This document shows, piece by piece, positions 10,201-17,309 of a stretch of DNA of 64,000 nucleotides. The stretch comes from Byssovorax sp. (lineage in GTDB: Bacteria > Myxococcota_A > Polyangia > Polyangiales > Polyangiaceae). The notes beneath the pieces are model-generated. The model made no database searches. It saw only the letters and a program-made list of their open reading frames with translations, and was not told the DNA's origin. Every line of letters starts with the position of its first letter. Position 1 is the first letter of the stretch. A program made the translations under genes and the position numbers. The DNA is taken from positions 38,730-102,729 of the forward strand of contig JANYGI010000224.1 in the NCBI GenBank assembly GCA_025362495.1. Direction: 5' to 3'.

Positions 10201-11481
10201 GTGCCGATGACGATGATCCTGTCGATGATGATGACGGCGGCGAAGCAGCTCGTCCCCGAGCTCCTCCCCGTCGGCCTCGAAGAGGTGCGCGCCCTGCGCT
10301 GGCTCGCGGTGGCGCCTCCGGTGGAGGTGACGATCACCTCGCGGTTCGATGGCGTCGATCGCGTCGAGGTCACGATCGAAGGCTATGCCTCGGGCACGGT
10401 GGCGCTCGCCGCGGCGTACGCGCCCGCGCCCTGCGCCGACGTCACGCCGCTCGCCGACGAGGCGCCCGCGCCGATCACCGCGGCCGATCTCTACACCGAT
10501 CGCTGGATGTTCCACGGCCCGGCGTACCAGGGCATCACCGCGCTCCATGCGCTCTCGCCGGCGGGGATCCGCGGCACGCTGGTCGGCCTCGCCGCCGAGG
10601 GTGGCCTGCTCGACAACGCCGGGCAGCTCCTCGGCTACTGGGTGATGGAGCACGCCGATCGCGATCGCCTGGCGATGCCGGTGCTCCTCGAACAGGCCAC
10701 GTTCTACGGCCCCGAGCCGCGGCCGGGCGAGGCGGTCGAGTGCACCGTCCGCGTCCGCCGCTTCGGGCCGACCGACGTCCGCGCCGACGTCGAGCTCGCC
10801 CACGTCGGCGCGGTCTGGGCGCGCATCGAGGGCTGGGAAGATCGCCGCTTCGACTCCGACGAGCGCGTCTGGAGCGTGCTCCGCTGTGCCGAGAAGAACG
10901 CCGTCGCGGCGCTGCACGAAGGGGGCTTCGTCGCGCTGCGCCCGCCGTGGGGCGCCGCCGCCCCGCGCGATCTCCTGGCGCGTCGCTACCTGAGCGAGCG
11001 CGAGAGGGCCGAGCTCCACGCCGCGGGTCCGCGCGGCCAGGACGAATGGCTGCTCGCGCGGATCGCCGTGAAAGACGCGGTCCGCCACGCCCTCTGGCAG
11101 CGCGGCGCGGGGGCGATCTTCCCGATCGAGATCGAGGTCGAGGCGTCGTCGAGCGGCGCGCTCCGCCTCACCGGCCCCCGCGCCGGCGGCCTCCGCGTCG
11201 CTGTCGATTTCAAGACAGGCATCGCTGTCGCCATTGCGGCGGACGCGCGCGAGCTCGGGATCGCGGTCGAGCTCGCGCCGCCCGGAGGCGACGCCGTCCC
11301 GGCCCGCCTGCGCGCCGCCCGCGAGGCCGCGGCGAAGGCGCGCTCGATCAGCATCGAAGGCCTCGCCGTGCGCGAGGTCCGCGGAGACCGCCTGCGGATC
11401 GCCGCGGTCGGAGAAGAACAAGGGATCTGGATCCGGACGTGCGCCGAAGGCGAGCACGTCGTGGCGTGGACGGAGGCGTGA
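7246..11481 (+). CDS. Type I polyketide synthase: KS-AT-DH with PPTase-like C-terminal domain
   Basis: This 1411-residue protein is the second synthase of the operon. The KS has a full triad (Cys211 in VDAACASS, His346 in VEAHGTGT, His386 in GHAMP), so it is a condensing enzyme and not a chain-length factor. A PfaB-like AT follows (FLFPG near 556, Ser624 in GHSIGE, GYHSPLF near 725). The DH has His967 in the DHAFYRQPAGWP motif typical of enediyne/PUFA-type dehydratases and Asp1123 in LLDNAGQLLGYW. The C-terminus keeps the LLARIAVKDAVR element (Lys1276, Asp1277) found in PPTase domains fused to such synthases. No ACP is present, so it must work with the ACP of the upstream protein or with the discrete ACP encoded next. 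The start is a GTG overlapping the upstream stop, indicating coupled translation. Confidence 0.92.
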   Translation: MVEAKRQGIALVGMAARFPGAPDLDAFRVNIEAGVDALADAPPERCDPVFHDAGSGAAHRLYTRRGGFLPSTIAFDAVAFGIMPIAAEGAEPDQLLALDAAARALADAGYDDRPFSRERAGVVVGRGGYLTAGVARLDQRVRAAEQLVQSLRALLPGLDEGRLAAVRAEVQAQLGPFGGDTAIGLVPSLAASRIANRLDLGGAAYTVDAACASSLLAVDHACRELEAGRADLMLAGGVHLCQDATFWSVFCQLGALSRAGQIRPFDRRADGLLIGEGVGMVVMKRLADAERDGDRIYAVIRGTGVSSDGRGASLLTPSVDGQLLALARAWQDAGLDPATVGLVEAHGTGTPAGDSAELETLRRFFGPADPATKRAALGSVKSMIGHAMPAAGIAGLIKAALAIHRGVLPPTLHCEEPRPALEATRFHLPSRAELWEDSAAPRRAGVSAFGFGGINAHVVLEQASTRAPARRARTTLAHDPAERPLVLAAADREALLAALDRGDPSSLGHGPCRLALFDPTPARRARARAIIARGEAWRGRDDLWFAPRGLVTDGGKIAFLFPGVDATFEPRVDDVAAHFGLTLGGPLAAGSLGDLGRSIIAVNRLLDAAVRAIGVRPDVMAGHSIGEWSGMIASEMIPRAEVDPLIDGLAGERVEVPGVLFLAAGCGEDRAAKALVDLPEIALSHDNCPHQVVLCGREQSVRVAEARLVADGVFCHELPFRSGYHSPLFAGFVGPHRRVLARVPLVAPATPLWSATSCAPYPADPDAVRRLAIDHLVKPVRFRELIEALHAEGAQVFLQIGTGSLPGFVSDTLRGRPHLTLSANVPARSGLAQLQRVAAALFVEGASVALERLLVIDKDRSARRDAPSGAPVMISLGVPLAVATTPLDRHALALAQSPSPEAEPLDDSDDPIVLELARSFSDLSEAQREIVAAFRGASLPPSSALAPREATERRALSVEEHPALLDHAFYRQPAGWPVVADRYPVVPMTMILSMMMTAAKQLVPELLPVGLEEVRALRWLAVAPPVEVTITSRFDGVDRVEVTIEGYASGTVALAAAYAPAPCADVTPLADEAPAPITAADLYTDRWMFHGPAYQGITALHALSPAGIRGTLVGLAAEGGLLDNAGQLLGYWVMEHADRDRLAMPVLLEQATFYGPEPRPGEAVECTVRVRRFGPTDVRADVELAHVGAVWARIEGWEDRRFDSDERVWSVLRCAEKNAVAALHEGGFVALRPPWGAAAPRDLLARRYLSERERAELHAAGPRGQDEWLLARIAVKDAVRHALWQRGAGAIFPIEIEVEASSSGALRLTGPRAGGLRVAVDFKTGIAVAIAADARELGIAVELAPPGGDAVPARLRAAREAAAKARSISIEGLAVREVRGDRLRIAAVGEEQGIWIRTCAEGEHVVAWTEA

Positions 11482-11483
11482 TC

Positions 11484-11768
11484 ATGAAGACCGAACACCG
11501 CGAAGAGCGAGTCCTCGAGACGATGGCGGAGCTGATCCGTGAGGTCACCGGCGACGACGCCGGGCTCGGCCCTCCGATCACTCTCGACACTTCGTTTCAC
11601 GACGATCTCCAGCTCGAGAGCATCGAGTTCGTCGCCCTCGCCGAGAAGCTCGAGACGCGCTGGGGCCGACGCGTCGATCTCGCGGGCTGGCTCGCCGGCA
11701 AGGATCTCGACGGCATCCTCGCGCTGCGGGTCGGCGATCTGGTGGAGCTGGTGGCGCGGTGCCCATGA
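11484..11768 (+). CDS. Discrete acyl carrier protein
   Basis: A 94-residue acidic protein with the carrier-protein motif DDLQLESIEF, in which the Ser of LES is the expected 4'-phosphopantetheine attachment site. It has the length and helical pattern of stand-alone ACPs. It starts 2 bases after the upstream synthase, and its stop overlaps the next gene by ATGA. Because the second synthase has no ACP of its own, this protein probably carries the chain for its KS, AT and DH domains. That pairing is inferred from gene order. Confidence 0.9.
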   Translation: MKTEHREERVLETMAELIREVTGDDAGLGPPITLDTSFHDDLQLESIEFVALAEKLETRWGRRVDLAGWLAGKDLDGILALRVGDLVELVARCP

Positions 11769-12520
11769 TCGCCGCGCGAGAGCGCGCCTTCCACGTGCAG
11801 ACGCTCGGCGATCCGGCGGCACCACCGCTGGTGCTGCTCCACGGACTCTTCGTGGGGAGCCTCGCGTCCTGGTACTTCACGGCGGCGCCCGCGCTCGCGA
11901 AGACGCGCCGGGTGCTGATGTACGATCTCCGCGGCCACGGCCGCAGCGATCGCGCCCGCGGCGGTTACGATCTCGCCTCGATGGCCGCCGACCTCGGGGC
12001 CCTCGCCGAGACCTTCGACGGCCGACCCTTCGACGTCGCCGGCCACAGCTACGGCGCCCTCATCGCCCTCCGCTTCGCGCTCGACCACCCGGCGCGCGTG
12101 CGGCGTCTGGCGCTCGTCGAGGCGCCCCTCCCTCCCTCGCGCTTCCGCGATCTCGACGCCTTCGCGGCCCGCTCGCCGGCCGAGATGGTCGCGATGCTCC
12201 CCACCGATCTCCGCGCGACGATGGCCTCCGGTGACCGCCGCGCCGCGCGCCTCGTGGAGTCGCTCTCGTTCCTCGCCCACGAGAGCACGCTGCTCGCGGA
12301 TCTCCGCGCCGAGCGCGACCTCCCCGACGCCGAGCTCGCCCGCTTAACAGCCCCCACGCTCTGCGTCTACGGCGATCGATCGAGCTGCGTCTCCGTCGGC
12401 GATCGCCTGACCGCGGCCATCCCCGGCGCGCGCCTCCTGACGCTCGCGGGCGGTCACTACCTCCACCTCGACGCGACCGCCGCGCTCACCGCGGCGCTCC
12501 AGGAGCACTTCGATGCCTGA
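11765..12520 (+). CDS. Alpha/beta hydrolase (thioesterase or acyl-hydrolase candidate)
   Basis: An alpha/beta-hydrolase-fold protein of 251 residues. It shows the oxyanion motif LLHGLF, the DLRGHGRSD segment, the nucleophile elbow GHSYG, a late acidic segment YGDRS and the catalytic His in GGHYLH, so the triad looks intact. The ATG at 11765 overlaps the ACP stop as ATGA; a GTG six bases upstream is an alternative start. Placed directly after an ACP, it may release or edit the polyketide chain (type II thioesterase role). This is inferred, since family members have many substrates. It has no signal peptide and is expected to be cytoplasmic. The following gene is a paralogue. Confidence 0.85.
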   Translation: MIAARERAFHVQTLGDPAAPPLVLLHGLFVGSLASWYFTAAPALAKTRRVLMYDLRGHGRSDRARGGYDLASMAADLGALAETFDGRPFDVAGHSYGALIALRFALDHPARVRRLALVEAPLPPSRFRDLDAFAARSPAEMVAMLPTDLRATMASGDRRAARLVESLSFLAHESTLLADLRAERDLPDAELARLTAPTLCVYGDRSSCVSVGDRLTAAIPGARLLTLAGGHYLHLDATAALTAALQEHFDA

Positions 12521-13313
12521 CGTCCTCGCCCGCGATCTCCGCTTCCACGCGCAACGCCTCGGGCCGCGATCCGAGGGGTCCATCGTCGTCCTCCTCCACG
12601 GCCTCGTGATGGACAACCTGTCGAGCCTCTACTTCACGCTCGCGGGGCCGCTCGCGCGCGTCACCGAGGTGCTGCTCTACGATCTGCGCGGCCACGGCCG
12701 GAGCGAGCGCCCCGCCTCGGGCTACGGGCTCGACGACATGGTCGCCGATCTCGACGCGGTCCTCGCCGCGCTCGCCGTCGATCGCCCGCTGATCCTCGTC
12801 GGCAACAGCTTCGGCGCGTTGCTGGCACTGGCGTATGCCACCAAATGTCCCGGGCGCGTTGTCGGCGCGGCGCTGCTCGACGGCCACCTCGGCGAGGCGG
12901 GCTGGTCGACGCGGATGGCGGCCACGCTCGGGCTCACCGGCGCGGCGCGCGATCAGCGCATCGGCGACTCGTTCGGGGGCTGGCTCGGCCGCCACGGCGG
13001 GCGCAAGGCCACCCGCCTCGCCGAGAGCGCCGCCGCGCTGGTCCACGACACTTCGCTGGTGCGCGATCTCTCGGGCTCGCGCGCGCTCGACGACGACGCC
13101 CTCCGCCGCGTCGCTTGCCCGGTGCTCGCGCTCTACGGGGAGGCCTCGGATCTCCGCGCCGAAGCCGAGCGCGCCGCCCGCGTCTTTCCCGCGTGCGAGC
13201 TGCGCGTCCTGCCCGGGTGCACCCACTCGATCCTCTGGGAGGCGACGGATCGTGTCAGGCACGACGTACTCGAATTCGTCACGCGCGTGTCGACCGCGCG
13301 GGCGACGGCCTGA
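12513..13313 (+). CDS. Alpha/beta hydrolase, paralogue of the preceding gene
   Basis: A 266-residue alpha/beta hydrolase with LLHGLVM, DLRGHGRSE, nucleophile elbow GNSFG, acidic segment YGEASD and His in GCTHS. It overlaps the preceding hydrolase gene by 8 bases. The two share the same opening pattern (xRDLRFHxQxLG, LYFTLAxPLA, DLRGHGRS), which indicates tandem duplication followed by divergence. The nucleophile motif differs from that of the neighbour (GNSFG against GHSYG), so the substrates may differ. A role in chain release, cyclisation or removal of stalled chains in the polyketide pathway is likely from context but not proven. Confidence 0.83.
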   Translation: MPDVLARDLRFHAQRLGPRSEGSIVVLLHGLVMDNLSSLYFTLAGPLARVTEVLLYDLRGHGRSERPASGYGLDDMVADLDAVLAALAVDRPLILVGNSFGALLALAYATKCPGRVVGAALLDGHLGEAGWSTRMAATLGLTGAARDQRIGDSFGGWLGRHGGRKATRLAESAAALVHDTSLVRDLSGSRALDDDALRRVACPVLALYGEASDLRAEAERAARVFPACELRVLPGCTHSILWEATDRVRHDVLEFVTRVSTARATA

Positions 13314-13323
13314 GGAGCAGACC

Positions 13324-14484
13324 ATGGCGCGCTTCCTCTTCGTCGTCCCGCCGCTCGTCGGCCACACCAACCCCACGGTGAGCGTCGCGCGCGAGCTCGA
13401 GGCTCGCGGGCACGAGGTCGCGTGGGTCGGTCACCCCGGGGTGATCCGCCCGCTGCTGCCCGAGGGCGCGAGGCTGTTCGAGCTCGACGATCGCCTCCCC
13501 GAAGAGCGCTGGCAGCGCGCCTCTACCGAGTCGAAGGCGGCGCGCGGCCTCGCGGCGCTGAAGTTTCTCTGGGAGGAATTCTTCATCCCCCTGGCGCGCG
13601 CGATGCTCCCCGGCGTCGAGGACGCCATCGCCCGCTTCGAGCCCACGGCGCTCGTCGTCGATCAGCAGGCCGTGGGCGGAGCGCTCGCCGCGCGCAGGAG
13701 CGGCCTCCCGTGGGCCACGTTCGCCACCACGTCGGCGGGTGTGACCGATCCGCTCGCTGGCCTGCCGCTGGTGCGCGCGTGGCTCGACGAGAAGCTCGCC
13801 GGCCTCGAGCGCGAGGCTGGCCTCCCCGCGACGCGCTTCCCCGATCGCTCGCCGCACCTGCTCGTCGCCTTCACCACCGAGGCCCTCGTCGGCCCGCTCG
13901 ATCGCTTCCCCGCGCACTACCGCTTCGTCGGCCCCTCGATCCACCGTCGCCCCGAGGCGACGCCGTTCCCGTGGGACGCGCTCCGCCCCGGCCCGCGGGT
14001 GCTGGTGTCGCTCGGCACGGTGAACGCCGAGGCCGGCGAGCGCTTCTACCCGACCGCGATCGAAGCGCTGAGCGGCGATGCCGCGCTGCAAACGATCCTC
14101 GTCGCGCCCGATCACCTCGTCCACGGCGCGCCCGACAGCGTGCTGGTGCGCCCCTTCGTCCCGCAGCTCGCGCTGCTCCCGCACGTCGACGCGGTGGTCT
14201 GCCACGGGGGCCACAACACGGTCTGCGAGGCGCTCGCCGCGGGGCTGCCGCTGGTGATCTTGCCGATCAAAGACGACCAGCCGGTCGTGGCGCAGCAGGT
14301 CGAAGGCGCGGGCGCGGGCCTCCGCCTCAAGTTCGGACGGGTCCGCCCGGGCGAGCTCCGGAGCGCGGTGCGGCGGGTCCTCGACGAGCCTTCTTTTCGC
14401 GCGTCCGCGGCGCGGATCGCCCTGAGTTTCAGCCGCGCCGGGGGCGCGACCAAGGCCGCTCACTTGCTGGAGGAGATCGTATGA
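13324..14484 (+). CDS. GT1-family glycosyltransferase (MGT/UGT type)
   Basis: A 386-residue glycosyltransferase of the GT-B fold, the macrolide/UDP-glycosyl type. The N-terminus FVVPPLVGHTNPTVSVA matches the acceptor-side motif with its catalytic His. The C-terminal nucleotide-sugar motif is clear: HGGHNTVCEALAAGLP followed by DDQPVVAQQV. The ATG is preceded by GAGGAG. It lies 10 bases after the second hydrolase and its stop overlaps the methyltransferase gene by ATGA. Enzymes of this family attach a sugar to small hydrophobic acceptors, so the operon product is probably glycosylated. The sugar cannot be read from the sequence, and no deoxysugar genes are visible nearby. Confidence 0.9.
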   Translation: MARFLFVVPPLVGHTNPTVSVARELEARGHEVAWVGHPGVIRPLLPEGARLFELDDRLPEERWQRASTESKAARGLAALKFLWEEFFIPLARAMLPGVEDAIARFEPTALVVDQQAVGGALAARRSGLPWATFATTSAGVTDPLAGLPLVRAWLDEKLAGLEREAGLPATRFPDRSPHLLVAFTTEALVGPLDRFPAHYRFVGPSIHRRPEATPFPWDALRPGPRVLVSLGTVNAEAGERFYPTAIEALSGDAALQTILVAPDHLVHGAPDSVLVRPFVPQLALLPHVDAVVCHGGHNTVCEALAAGLPLVILPIKDDQPVVAQQVEGAGAGLRLKFGRVRPGELRSAVRRVLDEPSFRASAARIALSFSRAGGATKAAHLLEEIV

Positions 14485-16376
14485 CCTGGATCAGCCTGGC
14501 TCTCGTTGTCCTGTTCCTCGCCGACGCGTTGCGCCTCCGGGCGCGCGTGACCGCGTTGCGCGCGCTCGCGCCCACGACGGCGCCGGTGTCGCCGGATCAT
14601 CGCTTCTTCGTGGCCAACGGCGTGACGCTCGACGACGCGACGAGGCGCGCCGCGAGCGCCCACGCGCGCATCCACGGCCTCGCGGTGCTCGATCTGCTGC
14701 CGGCCGATCTCGGCGCGCGGCGCCTCCTCGGCCTCGTCGCGCTGGTCGATCCCGAGCGTTACGTGGGCGATCGCTTCGGCGCGGGCTTCACCGCGGGGCA
14801 GGCCGTGCTCGTCGCCGCCGACGCCGCGGCGCGCGCCGGCATCGACGAAGCGCCCTCCGATCCCGCGCTCTTCGTGCGGATGGTGGCGCGGTTGAAGCGC
14901 CACGCGTGCACTGGCACCGGGCTCGCGGTCGCGCCCGATCTTCACGCCGCGCCCGAGGATCCGGCGTGCCGCTTCGCCGTCCTGCGCGAGCGCCTCGGCA
15001 GCCTGGCCGGCGTGGTGCTCGTGATCCAGGCGCTGCTGATGGCGCTGCTCGGCTATGGCGCCTTCGCCGCGCCTCGCGCCGGGCTCGTCGCGCTGGCGCT
15101 CTTCCACGTCCAGCCGATCTTGATCCTCGCAGGGCAGGCCACGAAGCCCCGCGATCTCCCCTGGATCGTGCTCTTTCGCGCCCCGCTCGAGCTGCTCGCC
15201 GTCCTCCGGACCTGGCTCGGCCGCGCGAGCCCCGCGGCCGGCCTCGATCCCGTGGAGACGCGCCGGGCCGCCTACGAAGAGTTGATCCGCGGCGGCACCG
15301 ATCGCTTCTTCGAGCCCCGCGCCGAGCGCTGCATCGTCTGCGGCGGCGGCGATCTCGTGCCGCACCTGCACACGACCGATCTGCTCCAGCAGAAGCCCGG
15401 AACGTTCACCCTGGAGCGCTGCCGCGGCTGTGATCACGTCTTCCAGAACCCGCGCCTGTCGCTCGCGGGCCTCGATTTCTACTACCGTGATTTCTACGAT
15501 GGCCTCGGAGAAGACGGCCTGGAGGCGATCTTCGGCTACTCGACCGAGCCCTACCTGAGCCGCGCTCGCCTCCTCGCCGGGACGGCGCGACCTCGACGCT
15601 GGCTCGACGTCGGCTGCGGCCACGGCCACTTCTCCTGCGCCGCCCGCGAGCTCTTCCCCGAGGCCCGCTTCGACGGCCTCGACCTCAGCGAGAGCGTCGA
15701 AGAGGCCGCGCGCCGCGGCTGGATTGATCAGGGTCACCGCGGCCTCTTCACCGATCTCGCGCCGCGCGTCGCCGGCGCCTACGACGCCGTCACCATGAGC
15801 CACTACCTCGAGCACACGCTCGATCCGCGCGCCGAGATCCACGCCGCCGCGCTGGCTCTCTCCCCGGGCGGAACGCTCCTGATCGAGGTCCCCGATCCCG
15901 AGTGCGTGATGGGCCGAGTCATGGGCCGCTGGTGGTTGCCGTGGTTCCAGCCGCAGCACCTGCACCTGCTCTCGACCCGTAACCTGGCGCGGATCCTCCG
16001 TGACGAGGGGTTCCACGCGGTGAGCTTCCAGCGCGCCGAGGCGCATCAGCAGGTCGACTTCTCCCTCGCGGCGATGCTCCTCCTCGGCTGGATCGCGCCG
16101 CCGCCGGATCAGCCCTGGCGCCCTCGGCGCGGCGCGCTCTACCGCGCGTGGCACCGCGCGGTGTGGACCGCATCGATGCCGCTCTACCTCGGCGCGCGCC
16201 TCGCCGACTGGGCGCTCGGCCCCGTCCTCCGTCGCGTCGCCTCCAACACCTACCGCGCCGTCGCGCGCCGCGACGCGCCGGGCCGCACTGACGCCGCGCC
16301 GCGGTCCGAGCCCTCCACCTCCAACAGCCTCGATCTCGCGCCGGCGATGCTCGTCGCCACGAGGTCCGCGTCATGA
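14481..16376 (+). CDS. Membrane-associated class I SAM methyltransferase with Cys-rich motif
   Basis: A 631-residue protein in two parts. Residues 1-270 begin with a hydrophobic segment and contain further membrane-like stretches (VVLVIQALLMALLGY and ALALFHVQPILILAG). Residues 280-631 are a methyltransferase with a zinc-ribbon-like pair (CIVCGGGD and CRGCDHVF), then SAM motif I LDVGCGHGHF. Cys motifs of this spacing precede the SAM domain in several sugar- and lipid-acting methyltransferases. The start is fixed by the ATGA overlap with the glycosyltransferase. It probably methylates the sugar or the aglycone at the membrane; the target is not known. The N-terminal half has no family I recognise. 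Confidence 0.8.
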   Translation: MTWISLALVVLFLADALRLRARVTALRALAPTTAPVSPDHRFFVANGVTLDDATRRAASAHARIHGLAVLDLLPADLGARRLLGLVALVDPERYVGDRFGAGFTAGQAVLVAADAAARAGIDEAPSDPALFVRMVARLKRHACTGTGLAVAPDLHAAPEDPACRFAVLRERLGSLAGVVLVIQALLMALLGYGAFAAPRAGLVALALFHVQPILILAGQATKPRDLPWIVLFRAPLELLAVLRTWLGRASPAAGLDPVETRRAAYEELIRGGTDRFFEPRAERCIVCGGGDLVPHLHTTDLLQQKPGTFTLERCRGCDHVFQNPRLSLAGLDFYYRDFYDGLGEDGLEAIFGYSTEPYLSRARLLAGTARPRRWLDVGCGHGHFSCAARELFPEARFDGLDLSESVEEAARRGWIDQGHRGLFTDLAPRVAGAYDAVTMSHYLEHTLDPRAEIHAAALALSPGGTLLIEVPDPECVMGRVMGRWWLPWFQPQHLHLLSTRNLARILRDEGFHAVSFQRAEAHQQVDFSLAAMLLLGWIAPPPDQPWRPRRGALYRAWHRAVWTASMPLYLGARLADWALGPVLRRVASNTYRAVARRDAPGRTDAAPRSEPSTSNSLDLAPAMLVATRSAS

Positions 16377-17209
16377 CCGCGCGCGGCGATCTCTCGGTGA
16401 CCGCGCTCTACACCTGCGAGACATGGGGCTGGGGCAACCTCGACGGCGCCGAGCTGCTCGTGAGCCCCGAGGGGCGCCGCGTCTTCGACGCCACGAACGC
16501 CGTCCTCGCGCTGGCGCGGCCGTTCCAGCGCGACGCGCGCTCGCTCAAGCACGCGCTGCTTCATCGCCATGTGATCCTCGATCACCTCGTCCGCGCCTCG
16601 GGCGCGCGCCGCGTGCTCGAGCTCGCCGCCGGCCTCTCGCGGCGAGGCGCGGCGTTCACCGTCGATCCCGATCTGATCTATACCGAGGTCGATCTCGCGC
16701 CGGTGCTCGCGCGAAAGCGCGCGCTCCTTTCGCGCACCGACGCGGGCCGCCGCGTGCTCGCACGCGAGAACCTCCGCCTCGTCGATCGCGACGTCGTCAC
16801 CGAGCCGCTGGGCGATCTGGTGGAGCCGGGCGAGCCGCTCGTCATCCTCGCCGAGGGCCTGCTCGTGTACCTCGTGCCCGACGCGCAGCGAGCGCTCTTC
16901 CGCGCGGCCCGCGCCCTGCTCGCGCGCGCCGGCGGAGGCACGCTGGCCTTCGATCTCGTCCCCGCCTGCGAGGCTCCGCCGCCGGGCGCCGCGGGGCGCG
17001 CGCTCGGCTGGATGATGCGGCGCTTCACCGGCGGGAGGACCTTCGAGCACGACGCGCGCACCCGTGACGATCTCGTCGCGGAGCTTCATTCTGCGGGCTT
17101 CGATCGCGTCGAGACGATCGAGCCCGCCGCCGTGGCCGCGCACTGGGACCTACCCTTCCCCGACACCCCCACGCGGCAGCTAGTATTCGCCGCTCACGTC
17201 TCCACGTAG
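16373..17209 (+). CDS. LCM/PPM-type SAM-dependent methyltransferase
   Basis: A 278-residue protein resembling the leucine-carboxyl-methyltransferase-like class I methyltransferases (PPM family) that often accompany polyketide synthases. Visible elements are RRVLELAAGLSRRG as the SAM-binding motif, an acidic residue in YTEVDLAP, and ILAEGLLVYL as the downstream motif typical of the family. It overlaps the preceding methyltransferase by ATGA and is the last gene of the operon; a 58-base or longer gap separates it from a kinase gene. A role as O- or carboxyl-methyltransferase on the polyketide is inferred from context. Confidence 0.82.
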   Translation: MTARGDLSVTALYTCETWGWGNLDGAELLVSPEGRRVFDATNAVLALARPFQRDARSLKHALLHRHVILDHLVRASGARRVLELAAGLSRRGAAFTVDPDLIYTEVDLAPVLARKRALLSRTDAGRRVLARENLRLVDRDVVTEPLGDLVEPGEPLVILAEGLLVYLVPDAQRALFRAARALLARAGGGTLAFDLVPACEAPPPGAAGRALGWMMRRFTGGRTFEHDARTRDDLVAELHSAGFDRVETIEPAAVAAHWDLPFPDTPTRQLVFAAHVST

Positions 17210-17309
17210 CGGCGGAGGCGCACGCCTCGGTTGCGCCCGCGCACCGGCCCTTGCAGCGCTGGAGGCTTTGGCGCTAGATCTGGACGACAAGGGGCTCGAA
17301 CCAGGTCGT

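Noticed and set aside
7177..11457. A 1426-residue minus-strand frame opposite the second synthase
   Set aside because: It is a shadow frame with Arg/Glu/Ala/Asp composition and no recognisable domain.
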